DNA of 64,000 bases. Source: Aristolochia californica (Eukaryota; Streptophyta; Magnoliopsida; Piperales; Aristolochiaceae). The DNA lies in the NCBI GenBank assembly GCA_029961685.1, contig JARWKL010000008.1, positions 36,269,430 to 36,333,429 on the forward strand, in the 5' to 3' direction. Shown piece by piece: positions 49,254-61,469 of the stretch (position 1 is its first letter; each line of letters opens with the position of its first letter). The position numbers and the translations under genes were made by a program. The notes beneath the pieces are model-generated. The model saw only the letters and a program-made list of their open reading frames with translations, made no database searches and was not told where the DNA came from.

Positions 49254-50880
49254 CTAAACTTTAGTCTTCTCATTGTCTTCATCTTCCAAGGGTTCTTCCT
49301 CAAGAATTGACTTTCCATGATGTTTCAGGTCTTGAGTAGGCTTAATTCATTTTGAAACTTTATACCTTAAAATGGATGTCTGTTGAAAGTAAAGTATCTA
49401 GAATACTTAATTTTTAATTTGTCAGCTCTATTAAGTTTTGTTATCATCAAAAGCAAAAAATAGAGTCAAGTAATGGTCAACAAAAATCTCTTTTGTGTAA
49501 TTCCAAGCTAATAGAGCTTATATCACTGGAATTTCCTAAGAGGGTTATTTGGCAATGAATACCAATAGGGGAATATCGATAAAAAAAAAAAATTTGTTAT
49601 TGTGTTGTATGCATGCTTTACCATTACTTGCACTTGTATTTATTTTAAATTATACACATGCACCTTGAGAAGCCACACTGGCCATCAAAATCATTTGTTA
49701 TGCTAGAATGTAATTTTGAGTTTTAAGCATGGCGAAAACAAGACCAACGGTTAAGCAAATTTAAACAATTATATACATCATTTAAACATAGTTGTGGAAA
49801 ATATTTATACCCTAAAGTTCCAATGTTCTTGTGTACCTTAGAATCGAAGTTTGGTGACTATCTTTTTACATTGCTAGAGTTCTTCAGATATTTCTGAACG
49901 ACTTAAACTTTAGTCTTCAATCTTTGCTTGTGTATGCTTCTTCAAGATGACTTGACATGCTTATAGCTCTAGGTCTTGTATTTGAATTTGTCATTTCTTT
50001 TGTATAGACCTAGATTTTGTCTCTCGAAGAGTTGCGTATAACATAAATGCAATTAAATTTTGTTATCATCAAAATATGGATGAAAGTCAATCTAGGTCAA
50101 TAGTCTTTTCATTGTAAAGGTCTTTTACAAAACTCTTACACATGAGATTAGCAATGGGCAGTTGGGCATTTATGATCTCAATTTTGGTCTCTCAATAGTA
50201 GCTTAGAGCAAGCAGATGGGGAAATACAAACACTTAATGTAGCTATCATCGTCGTTTTGTGTCTGATTGTGACTACTCATCAAGTGTCCATAGTGGGATC
50301 AAATAGTCAATGCTTTCTTTTACTTACCTACAACTTAAGCTTTCATATGGTTTATTGTTTTTCTTTTTGTTATCTACATGTGAAATTTTTATACATAATA
50401 ATTTATCAATTGAAAATCATGAGATGGATTCATTGGCCATATGACTTGAAGTAGATTATTAAATGGATAAATATTCTCTTTTTCGCTGTATTGTTTTGGC
50501 AACTTTCATTTTCCTAAAAACTGCTAGGAATGAAACTATCAACTAATTTATTTTCTATTTTTTCTATTTATTTTTATTAAACTTTTACATTTTCTAGTTT
50601 TTCCACTTCATATGATATATGGTTAAAATAGATAATCTAACATTTTTTATTTATTTTTAGTTACGAAGTTATTATAAATTTTTAATTGAGTGTATTTTAT
50701 AGAACTATAATACCTTAATTTCATTATTGATTAAAAAAAATTATTTTAATATTTTATGCTTTTATTTTTAATTTTGCTTATTTATTATTTTTCATCCCAA
50801 TATAACATGTTCAGGGTGTTGGTGAAAAATCCTAATATGTCCTCACGTTCGTGACAAAAAAAAAAGTCACTAAACTTCCA
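49254..50880. other. AT-rich stretch with decayed retroelement traces
   Basis: The TTTTGTTATCATCAAAA motif occurs near 49437 and 50074, and 49905-50095 resembles 36055-36235. Otherwise no domains, boundaries or convincing open frames. Confidence 0.35.
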
Positions 50881-51188
50881 CGTGTCCATCTACCATTCCT
50901 CAAAAAGAAGACAGGATCCTTACAAACTAAGGCAGAATATTACGCAATGATGCCAAAGGACACCATCGAGAGCCAAAAGCCAAAGCTACTGTCGCCAAAT
51001 GCCGGTGCTTAACGCATATGCTTTGGAAGATACGCTGAGAGCACCATCACTGCACTCATCACTCCATCGCCCGTTCCAACCATTTAAACCCTTCTCTCTC
51101 CTCCCTCTCGCCCTCTCTCTCGTTGCTCCCACATCCCGTTATGTAGTACCCAGCCGGCGTGCCGGCCTCTTAACGACGGCCACTCCAG

Positions 51189-51700
51189 TATATGTTTCGT
51201 CCATGAAGATTTTGGCTCTCGAGTCTGGTCGCACACCTCTGCTCTGCACCGAGTTCTTTATCTTCTTTGTTTTCTTTGCTGTTAAGCGGTGGACACAAGG
51301 GTTTGATGGGATGGAGCTGGTAAAGTTTATAGGACAACCTCGAAGCTTTGGCATTTTGGCTTCAATGGAGCCGTTCCGTATCTTTTTGTCTTCTTCGTCT
51401 TTGAGATCAGCTGCTTCTTGGTGGCTGTTAGGAGTAGTACCCTTTTAACTGTGGGAATGTCCGTCGCTTCACTATATGTTTCGTCCAAGAAGATTTTGGC
51501 TCTGGAGTCTCGTTGCTCACCTCTGCTCTTCACCGTTCTTTATCTTTTTTGTTTTCTTTGCTGTTGAGCAGTGGACACAAGGGATTGATGGGATGGAGCT
51601 GGTAAAGTATATAGGGCAACCTCGAAGAATTTGGCAGTTTGGCTTCAATGGAGCCGTCCAGTATCTTTTTGTCTTCTTCGTCTTTGAGATCAGCTGCTTC
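51189..51700. repeat. Tandem duplication, two units 284 bp apart
   Basis: 51189-51420 and 51473-51700 share TATGTTTCGTCCA, AAGATTTTGGCTCT, GATGGGATGGAGCTGGTAAA and TTTGAGATCAGCTGCTTC. Small indels change the frame between units, so coding function is not supported. Confidence 0.9.
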
Positions 51701-53143
51701 ACCGAATATTATTTTAGTTGTGACTGTTAGTATCTGGTTTCTGATGTCTCTTTATGGCTTCAGATCCTTCTTCTATTTGAGGTCAGGTGTATTAATCCTC
51801 AGTGAAAGTTTTCGGGTTTGGAAGATGTAAGCTAGTTACGAATGATATAATGTTAAGAAGACTATTTTCTATTTACAACTTCCCCTATCTACTGGTATCT
51901 GCATTGCCTGAAATACCGCAAGAGATGGTAGTTAACTCCAGAAATAGAGAAGAGCTAACACATTTCCAGTTTATGCAATGGGAAACAAGAAGATCAAACA
52001 AGTTTTTTTTTTTTTTTTACAGTAAGAGGAGGTTTAATCTATTAGAAACCTCAAGCTGGTATTCGAATTTTCTGCTACTGCTTTGAAGATTGATCGGATC
52101 TTTCCACAGCCGTTTAACTGATAGAGTTTAGTTGTGTTGCAAAGCTTGTCAGTTGCAAAAGATTCAAATATCTGATTCGTAAAACAAATCAACACTTTGT
52201 AAAGATATTGGTGTATTTATTGATGTGAACAAATCGACAAATTTGATGCGATCAGCGATGCAAAAGATGATGTTGTTTCCTACGGGAGAGAGGCAAAGTG
52301 GTGAAAGCTGAAGGACTCTCGTCAATTAAAATCCCTATAGAATATGGTTTTCTTCCAATAACTAATATTTCAGATTGATCATGTGCTTGGAAAGAATTTT
52401 TTAAACAAGTCACTTTAAATGAAAAAACCATCAGCTCAGTTTACTCTTTGAAAGAACCAAACTCCTCTGGAATTTTTAAACAAGTAACTTTAAATAAAAA
52501 AGCTATGGTCAACCAAAGTTAATGTGCAAACAAGGCTTGCTAAAAGAAAATAAATAAATGGTCAAACAAAGTAGAATGTTCTTATTAAAGTCACTTACAA
52601 AAAGTTTAACATTAAGGGCATGTTAGTGCACTCTCTAAGTGAGATGTATTTTACTTTCATGAAGTAAAGTGCAAAAAAAAAAAAAAAAAACTTTAGTGCA
52701 CTGTAAGTTAGGAGTGAAAATGACTTACATAGGTAATTCACTTTCACTTCTTTTACTCATAACTCGAATGAAAGTGAATTCACTCCATTCAATGATTGAA
52801 TTCACTCTCACTTGTTCAATTCTCCAGTGGTTCGAAAGGAGACGGTGCATTCTGTTTGACCATCAAACAAGAAACACTAACTGGCTAGCTTGTTTGTGGC
52901 AGAATCCCGGAAACTTGAGACACTGAACGTCGAATGAATGATCTGATCTGCAGACTAGTCTTCTGAATTTCAGAGATTTCTATACTCACTTTCACTTCCC
53001 ATTCGTAGAGTCCTTTGCTATAGTTTTCAGGGAGAGATGAAAAATCAGTTTTTGAAACAAGGCAGTTGTATGAAGAAGCACTGAAACGATGAGAGATGGG
53101 AGCCAGAAGAAAAGCAAGATATTTGTTCATTCTATTTTCCTTG

Positions 53144-53146
<3 letters not shown>

Positions 53147-53225
<79 letters not shown>
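53147..53225. repeat. (CT)n microsatellite, about 39 units
   Basis: Uninterrupted TC dinucleotides. An ATG context with MEDFHANDVDVE follows at 53321, ending at a GT-like donor (53358). Long CT tracts are common in plant 5' leaders, but no in-frame continuation was found. Confidence 0.95.
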
Positions 53226-53228
<3 letters not shown>

Positions 53229-54848
53229 ACTTGTCTGTCGTCTAATCTCTTCCTTCCTACAATTTTTAGCTTTCATGGTCGAAGACTTTGGTTAGAAATT
53301 TGTTCAATATTAAGAGCAAAATGGAGGACTTTCATGCAAATGATGTCGATGTGGAAGGTGCGTCTCTAGTTTCTTGTTCCTCCATTTTTCTCAATCTGGT
53401 TTTTAGTAGACCGTGTTAGAATTGCTCAACATAGAGAGTTCTCTGATCAATTTTACCTTTCTTCCAATAGTTTAGTAAGTAGTTCTCACTTGCCTGTTTT
53501 CCTTGAATTATTGGAAGCGCTTAATTTTTTAAATCTTTTGGTTTTCCTTCTCTATGGATTTTTAGATTGCCATCTACACTTCTTCTGAACTAATCGATTG
53601 TTCCATTTTTTATTCTCTGTGCTTCAACAAGTTACTGGATTTACAACCTTTTTTATTTTTCGTGTATTTTTCTCTTTTCTTTGATTTTTTTTGGGAATTT
53701 GCATCTATTTGTTCGTCGCGGAGATCTTACTTCATGAATACTTTTTGGTTTGTGGGATTCTTCTCTCTTTGCTGCAATGTCTCCTGGGTTTGGTCCCTCC
53801 AAAAAGTTCTAGTGGTCTCTCTATCTTCTCTTTCCTTTTCTTTCTATATATTGCATCTCGTAGTTTTATATGCATGTATCTGCAATCAGTATAGAGCTTT
53901 ACTCATAGTTGTCAAGGAAGCATGTTGATCGAATTCGACAAGGAAAGATTGATCTTGATGCAGCTGAAGTCATGGATGTGCAAGAGTACATGTACCCATT
54001 TCTTGTGATGTTCTTAAATTCAATTTCTTTGGAGACTCCATCTTCTCAATGGAGTTTGATGGTTTATCTCTAATTTTATGTTCTTTTCTTTTCTTCGATG
54101 GCACACTAACACAAATAAATAATTTACATTGCAATTTCCATTGTGCACACAAACACAAACAAGTACTTTACACTACAATCCTCCCCCCCCCTAAAAGAAA
54201 TGAGTCCATTGAAGTAAGAACATTTGAACAAAGTGCATCAATACAAGCCCTAGGATAAAAAGAAACATTTAGGGAAAATGGAATATCCAAAGAAAACTGC
54301 AATGAAAGACTTTGCAAAAATGAAGAGTTCAAACAAAATCCAATGCTCAATTAAACCTCACCTATAGAAGATCTAACATAAAAAGAAAATGTTTGAATAA
54401 AGTTCAAGGATAAAAGCTCCAACCATACAAGAACTGTTCGAACAAGAGATTGGTGTCCAAACAAAACTCAGAGGTAGGCGACTACATAAAAGAAATTGTT
54501 CAAATAAAATGAAGTCTTAAAAAAAAAGCCCATGAATAGAAGACTCAAGAGGCAAACAATTCAAATAAAAGGAATAGTTTGAATGAAGTCCCAAAGCAGA
54601 AGTTCCAGTTGAAGATAAAATGTTCAAACAAAGGGAATCGTTTGAACAAACCTCAAATTAGAAGCATCTTGTGGTATAAAATGTTTAAACAAAATGTTTT
54701 GTTTTGAACAATGCAGTCGGAGACCTTGCACAAGATACTTTAGAAAAACGATCTAGCATACATAAAGCCTTCAAAATTTATAAGTTACTTATCAATGTGT
54801 TTGGTAGCTCTAGGAGAAAACTAAGTATTTTCTCATTATTTTAATAAA
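53226..54848. other. Flank of the tandem retroelement; possible LTR of another copia element
   Basis: T-rich sequence to about 53920, then a segment with motif-rich repeats (54210-54715). With 62490-63771 it may form one LTR split by the nested insertion; see the entry at 62490. A short frame reading DRIRQGKIDLDAAEV near 53925 is noted but unsupported. Confidence 0.35.
54210..54715. repeat. Array of degenerate TTTGAACAAA / TTCAAACAAA motifs
   Basis: About 12 copies in 500 bp, for example ATTTGAACAAA, GTTCAAACAAA, TGTTCGAACAA and GTTTAAACAAA, on a partly palindromic GTTYRAAC core. Spacers mostly differ. It is similar in layout to the TGATCGATCA array at 35343-35806. Confidence 0.75.
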
Positions 54849-54853
54849 GTATA

Positions 54854-55241
54854 TGATGGAAGATGGGCCCAAGCCCATAAGATAATGATCCACCATGCTC
54901 ACATGAGCTGGTGGAACCTACCATGCTCACACGAGCTGGTGGAACCCACCATGATCACGTGAGGTGGCATAAAAAGTCTTACAGAGCTAGAATTATTATG
55001 GAAGCAGGTCTCACAGAGGAGTTTCAATTTAAAGGAGTTTTAGTCATGTTAGTCTTTTATTTATATTGAGTTATTTAATTAAGCTAGGACTTATCTTTAA
55101 GTGTTAGAGTTTGGGTGTAATTAGGACAAAGGTAGTTTAATTGTAATTGGACTCTACTACCTTCCTCTATTAAAAATAGAGGTTCATGTACTCTGATTAA
55201 AAGAAGTCAATAAAGTATGTCTTTTTTCCATAAATTCAACA
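54854..55241 (+). repeat. LTR 1 of the tandem element
   Basis: TGATGGAAGATGGGCCC (second T of TGTTGG changed to A) to AAATTCAACA, followed by the primer-binding site TGGTATCAGAGC at 55242-55253. Confidence 0.92.
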
Positions 55242-55253
55242 TGGTATCAGAGC
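55242..55253 (+). other. Primer-binding site 1, initiator tRNA-Met
   Basis: TGGTATCAGAGC directly after LTR 1. The same sequence follows LTR 2 at 57655-57666. Confidence 0.9.
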
Positions 55254-56677
55254 AGGTTCTATGAGTTGACTCGGTCAACCCACAGAGATAATGTGATATT
55301 TTCTTATCTATTATCTCAAGCAGCTTAGGTTCATATTTCTCTTTTTTTAGTCCCTATACCCATTATTTGATTTACGTTTTCGCCTCTATATTGAGCTTTA
55401 CATATTGCATATTATATATTGACGAAAATATATTCGAGTCTAATTTCCATGGAAATTTTATTTTTTGCAATTGGAGTTATCTACAAAGAGAAATCGATAT
55501 TTGAAGTAGCAAAAGTCAGATTGCGAAAGAGGTTTGTGCAGTAGGAGAAAGCTTCAATTTCTGAGCTATTTTATGCTATCAAGAACAAGATTTTATATGG
55601 ATAATTATACATCAAAAGAAATATCTGTAAGTCTATTTTCTTACCTATTCAACTAATTCTCGATCTGAACTTTTTATATAAAGATATTGACCTTGGAAGA
55701 GTTAATGGTCATGCTGGAAAAAGTGGAAAGAGTACTTAGTTCAGTAAAGACAGAAATCTATCAGATTATATATCTCAATAGAACTATATTTTTATGAAGA
55801 TAATTTATACTTGGATGAAAGATATTTAATTCTAGTTTCAAAAAAAGAAACTTTCATGTCAATCTGATCTGTATTGAAGGATATATTCGCATTATAAGAA
55901 TCAAAGGTCATACTTGTATTCTGTTGCATTGAAAAATCTGAATTTAAATCAATTATTTTGCGTCACTTTTTGAGTTACTGTTATTGATCAACTATAATGG
56001 GAAAATATCTCACTTACCCTTTTTTTGGTTTCTACATCTATATTACTTGGTTCAAGCTGGGAACATTACCTCCCAGGTAGAGGGGGAGAAGTACAAGAAA
56101 GAGGTATTTTATTCCATATGACGTGGTAAGTTTTATTTGACCAAAATATTCAAGAAAAGGGGAGCACAAAAGATGAAGCTTTTGCATCTAAAAAGAATTT
56201 TTTGCAACAAAAAATTGAAGATCAAGAATCCTTACTCGTATTAATAATTGTGGTAATTATTGGTGATACCTGACTCAGCTCGACTCGATTCTATTTCTCT
56301 GGCTGGATTGTTATTTGGAGGTATTCGTAACATATTCATTGGTCAACATATTATTTGGTGCAGATACTCGCATCTGATTATTTCATGGGTTCTTTTACAA
56401 GGATTTTTATTATTTTGGTTCGTGTAATATGGGCCCAGGCCTATTTCAGCTGCCGCCAATTGTGTCTCTTTGTCTCAGAATGAAACATTATTATTGAAGA
56501 GGTGGTGGCCTTAGCCTCTTATCTTCCTGTTTACCCATTACCTATTGCTTATTTGACAACCTTACTCCTACCATCCTTTATTTGACTCTTAGATACATCT
56601 TTAGGCCAACCTTTTGAGTTTTGCTTCGGTTGGGAGTTTAAGTCCATCACATATAAGGGTGTTTTAAGTCCATTGCG

Positions 56678-56715
<38 letters not shown>

Positions 56716-57310
56716 GTGGGTCTTTTATCGTCATCTTGTGAATGATAGGCATTACCCACTTATCACGTCCTTTTTGTTGTTTTGTGAATGACATGCATTT
56801 ATCAAGTATCATGTCGCCATCTTGTGAATGATAGGCATTTATCACCCATTTCTATCTATGAGAGTCGGTGTCAGAGTTGGGACATCGTGATGGAGGAGCT
56901 TCTAACTACATATATGTTACCCCTCTTAATCAGAATTTATTACTCCTACCACTTGGGAGTCGTTGTCCTATGGAGGGACAGGGTGATGGAGGAATTTTTA
57001 CTACACTTCTGAGCGCTATGTATAAACCCACTACCTACAAAAGATAGGAATGCCACTACCTGAGAATGGTAGGAGTGTGCCCTACATCCAGCATGGGTTA
57101 TGACTGGAGTATGGAGCGATGTCATACGGCTTGGAGTAATTTTACTCTCACTTATCTTATGTCAGTTGGGCCTCATGGAAGAGAGCACCAGCGTAAGGGG
57201 GAGCGTTGGAAGGTATGGAGGATATCCATTTTATGCAAAAAGATCATATACATCATTTGCAGCAAGTTTGGAGTTCATGATGTTCTCTCACCCCCCAGCT
57301 TGAGGGGGAG
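55254..57310 (+). other. Internal segment 1, non-coding, with (AT)n tract
   Basis: Colinear with internal 2. An (AT)n tract lies at 56680-56712. It contains the unoccupied hAT target (GGAGGAGCTTCTAACTACAT near 56893) and ends with polypurine tract CTTGAGGGGGAG at 57299-57310. Confidence 0.88.
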
Positions 57311-57654
57311 TGTTGGAAGATGGGCCCAAGCCCATAAGATATGTATCCACCACGCTCACACGAGCTGGTGTGACCCACGATGATCATGTGAGGTGGCATA
57401 AGAATTCTTACACGACCAGAATTATTATGGAAGTAGGTCTCACAATGGAGTTTTAGTCATGTTAGTCTTCTATTTATATTGGGTTATTAAATTAAGCTAG
57501 GACTTATCTTTAAGTGTTAGAGTTTGGGTGTAATTGAGACAAAGGCAGTTTAATTGTAATTGGATTCTACTACCCTCATCTATTAAAAATAGAGGTTCAT
57601 GTACTTTGATTACAAGAAGTTAATGAAGTATTTCACTTTTCAATAAAATTCAAC
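57311..57654 (+). repeat. LTR 2 (shared middle LTR) of the tandem element
   Basis: TGTTGGAAGATGGGCCC to AAATTCAACA, preceded by a polypurine tract and followed by a primer-binding site, so it serves as 3' LTR of the first unit and 5' LTR of the second. Confidence 0.92.
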
Positions 57655-59097
57655 ATGGTATCAGAGCAGGTTCTATGAGTTGACTCAGTCAATCCACATA
57701 GGTAATGTGATATTTTCTGATCAATAATCTCTAGAAGTTTAGGTTTGTATTTCTCTTTTTTTTAACCTTTATACCCGTTATTTGATTTATGCTTTAAAAT
57801 CTATATTGAGCTTTTCATATTATATATTGATGAAAACATATTCGAGTCTACTTTCAAATAAAAAATGAATTTTTGCAATCGGAGTTATCTACAAAGAGAA
57901 ATCAATATTTGAAGCAACAAAGGTCAGATTACAAAAGAGGTTCGTGCAGTAGTAGAAAGCTTCAACTTCCGAGTTATTTTATGCTATCAAGAATGAGATT
58001 TTATTTGGAGAATTATATATCAAAATAAATATATGTGATTCTATTTTCTTATCTATCCAATTAATTCTCTATCTGAGTTTTTTATATGGAGATATTGATC
58101 TTAGAAGAGTCAATGGTCATGCTGGAATAAAGGGAAAGAGTACTTAGTTCGGTAGAGACCGAAATCTATCAAATTATGTATCTCAATAGAAGTATATTTT
58201 ATGAAGAGAAATTATACTTGGATGAAATTTATTTAAGTTTAGTTTCAGAAAGAGAATATTTCATATCAATCAGATCTATATTTAAGGATATATTTGCATT
58301 AGAAAAATCATAGGTCATACTGGTATCCTATTGCATTGAAAAATCCGAATTTAAGCCGATTGTTTTGCGTCACTTTTTGAGTTGTTGTTATTGATCAACT
58401 ATATCAAGAAAATATCTCAGTTACCGCTTTTTAGGTTACTACATCTATGTTATTGGTTCAAGCTAGGAACAATGTCATTACCTCCCAACTTGAGGGGGAG
58501 AAGTACAAAAAGTATAAGAAAGAGGTATTTTATTCCATATGTTGTGGCAAGTTTTATGTGACCAAAATATTCAAGAAAGTGGGAGCATAAAAGATTAAAC
58601 TTTTGCATCTATGAAGAATTTTTTTTTAGCAAAGAAAATTGAAGATCAAGAATCCTGACTCACAGTAATAATTGTGGTAATTATGGGTGATACTTAACTC
58701 AGCTCTACTTGATTTTATTTCTCCAACTGGATTATTATTTTGAGGTATTGCAACATATTCCTTGGGTCAACATATTATTTGGTGTAAATACTCACATCGT
58801 ATTATTTCACCAGTCCATTTACAAGGATTTTTATTATTGTGGTTTGTGTTATATGGGTTTGGGCCTATTTCAGCTGCAACTATTGTGTCTCTTTGGATTA
58901 GACATTATTATTGAAGAAGTAATGGCCTCATCATCCTATCTTCCCTTTCACCCATTACCTATTGGTTATTTGACAACCTTACTCCTACCATCCTTTATTT
59001 GACACTCAGATACATCTTTGGCCCAACCTTTTGAGTGTTGCTTCGGTTGGGAGTTTAAGTCCATCGCCTATATGGGTGTTTTAAGTCCATTGAGACT

Positions 59098-59138
<41 letters not shown>

Positions 59139-59144
59139 CGAGAG

Positions 59145-59187
<43 letters not shown>

Positions 59188-60059
59188 CTTGTGTGTCTTT
59201 TATCACCGTCTTGTGAATGACAGGTATTACCTACACGTCATTTATTGTCATCTTGTTAATGACAGGCATTTATCACCCATTTCTACTTATGAAAGTCGGT
59301 GCCTGGGTTGGGACATCGTGATGGAGGAGCTTATTACTAGGGGTGGCATCGAGCCCAGCCGAACCTGAGCTTCGAGCCAAGCCTCGTCTCGAGCCTAAAA
59401 TTTTTATTGAGCTCGAGCCCAAAAATTTTAACCGAGTTCGAGTCGAGCTACGAACCGAGCTCGAGCTTCAACATACATTTAAAACTTTTCAAAAAAAATA
59501 TATCTAATAAATTGTATAAAAAATTATGCATACATTTTACATAAAATTGGGCATAACCTATATATATAATACATGTATAAGATTGGGCATGACCTCTGCT
59601 TAAAATTGAGCATAATCTATGTATATAATAGTTGTATAAAATTCAGCACGACCTCTACTTAAAATTGGGCATAATCTATATACATAATACCTGCATAAAC
59701 ACTCCATAAAATTGTCTATACATTCCATAAACACTCCATGAAATTGTTTATACACTGCATTCACTCTATAAAATAGTCTAAACACTCCATACACTGCATA
59801 ACATTATGAATAAACTCCATACAATAATCAAACACAAACAAAGTTAAATGAAATATCACTATCAATTTACAATCACCCAAATAAAATCTATAAATCCATT
59901 ATAAATTTAAAAACTATAGTTGTTTCTCTTCGTGCTAGAAAATAATATACATCCTTGCATAAGCGAAATCTCCACCTATGACAAAAACAATAAAAATAAA
60001 ATTAGTTATTGTCAAATAAAAAAAATACTCTTCCACTACTAGTTACTTAATGTCGTTAA

Positions 60060-60420
60060 AAATATTAAAATTTCTTCATCGTCAGGTGGCAGAGCAGCGG
60101 CACGGGAGGCGACTGGTGTGGACAGACACGGGAGGCAGCTGGTGTGGACAAAATTTCATTGTCAGGTGGAAGAGCAGTTGCATTGGAGGCAGCTGGTGCA
60201 GATGAAATTTCATCGTTAGGTGGCAGAGCAGCGGCACTGAAAATGATTAGGGCGGACGGAATTGCCTCGTCCTTCATCGTCAGGTGGCAGAGTAGCGGCA
60301 CTGAAAATGATTAGGGCGGACATAATTGCCTCGTCCGATGGAAGAGCAGCGGCACTAGAGGCAACTGAGGCAGATGGAATTGCATTGTCCAAAGGAAGGG
60401 TAGGGTAGCGGCTAGGGTGG
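60060..60420. repeat. Minisatellite inside the hAT element
   Basis: Roughly 60-bp degenerate units with GGTGGCAGAGCAGCGGCAC and GAAATTTCATCGT as landmarks, about five or six in all. On the minus strand an open frame (60301-60065) reads repeated MK / DEIS / PAAS blocks. This may be a relic of a coding exon, but no domain is recognised. Confidence 0.7.
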
Positions 60421-60910
60421 ATGGAATCACATCATCCGGATAGGATTAAGAGTTCTTTTAAAAAAAAATCCACACATGCGAAACTCACACGTGTGACTAT
60501 CCACGTGCGAGTTCGCACACTGCTCACGTACATGAGCGGGTCGATGCATCTAAGGGGGAAAATAATTTTCCCCCTTGAACTTAGGTTGTCTCGGTGCTAC
60601 CGAGACGAGGGGAGGGGGGATGAGGGGTTTGTGGCAGAGCCGAAAGATGGGAGCGGTCGGCCCTGTGGACGGAGGAGCGAACGGTGGTAGGCGGCAGCGA
60701 GGTTGACCGATTTCAGCGGTAAATCGATGACAAGAGAATAGAGAAGGAATAACGGGGGGTTCTGTGTGGCGCTGTGGCCGGAGGGGCAGTCGACGCTGTG
60801 GCAGGAGGGGTGAACGACGCCACCACCCCCTCCTCCCCCCCTTCTCCGTCTCTTTCGGTCCCGAGACAGAATCCCAAAAAATTTCCAAATCCCCCTGATT
60901 CCCGAATCAC
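60421..60910. other. GC-rich segment of the hAT element
   Basis: Markedly richer in G and C than the surrounding window. Frames are open on both strands (60421-60690 plus; 60888-60550 minus) without recognisable motifs. It could be a captured host fragment or a promoter/CpG-rich part of the element. Confidence 0.45.
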
Positions 60911-61469
60911 CGCTCGTTAAATTAACGAGTTGGCGAGCCGAACCTGGCTCTGGTCAAGCACAACTCGTTAATTTAAACGAGCCAATTTCTTAGCCGAACT
61001 CGAGCCGGCACTGAGCCGAACTCGAGCTGCTCCCAAGCCGGCTCGGTTCAAAGCCACCCCTACTTATTACTACATATATGTTACCCCCTTAATTGGAATT
61101 TATTACTCCTACCACTTGAGAGTCGTTGTCCTGTGGAGGGACACGGTGATGGAGGAGTTTTTAATACACTTCTAAGCACTACGTATAAACCCACTGCCTA
61201 TGAAAGATAGGAGTGCCACAACCTGAGAATGATAGGAGTATGCCCTACATCTAGCATGAGTTATGACTGGAGTATGGAGCGATGTCATACGGCTTGGAAT
61301 GATTTTACTCTCACTTATCTTATGCCAGTTGGGCCTCATGGAAGAGAGCACCAGCGTGAGGGGGAGTGATGGAAGATATGGAGGACTGCCATTTTATGCG
61401 AGAAGATCCTATACATCATTTGCAACAAGTTGGGAGTTCATGATGTTCTCTCACCCCCAGCTTGAGGGG

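Larger units (their letters stand above)
50881..53320. other. Low-repeat region, no gene confirmed
   Basis: Less obviously transposon-derived than its surroundings. A pyrimidine-rich segment with CATTTAAACCC (51081-51135) resembles a plant promoter or leader. It holds the 284-bp tandem duplication and, at its right end, the (CT)n tract. Several open frames of 60-150 codons overlap on both strands and have no recognisable motif. Confidence 0.4.
59338..61062. mobile_element. Non-autonomous hAT element, 1725 bp
   Basis: Terminal inverted repeats TAGGGGTGGC and GCCACCCCTA, with a perfect 8-bp duplication CTTATTAC at 59330-59337 and 61063-61070. Subterminal zones are crowded with GAGCTCGAG / CGAGCC words on both sides, typical binding-site clusters. 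The corresponding site in internal 1 is unoccupied. No transposase catalytic region was recognised. Confidence 0.93.

Noticed and set aside
52600..52830. MITE-like start GGGCATGTTAGTGCA after TTAA
   Set aside because: No matching inverted end or target duplication was found.
53922..53998. Short frame reading DRIRQGKIDLDAAEV, looks protein-like
   Set aside because: No splice acceptor gives an in-frame join with the ATG segment at 53321, and it may be the start of an LTR.
60421..60690. Host gene in the GC-rich stretch
   Set aside because: It lies between hAT termini with a perfect duplication; frames on both strands lack domains, so it is treated as part of the transposon.
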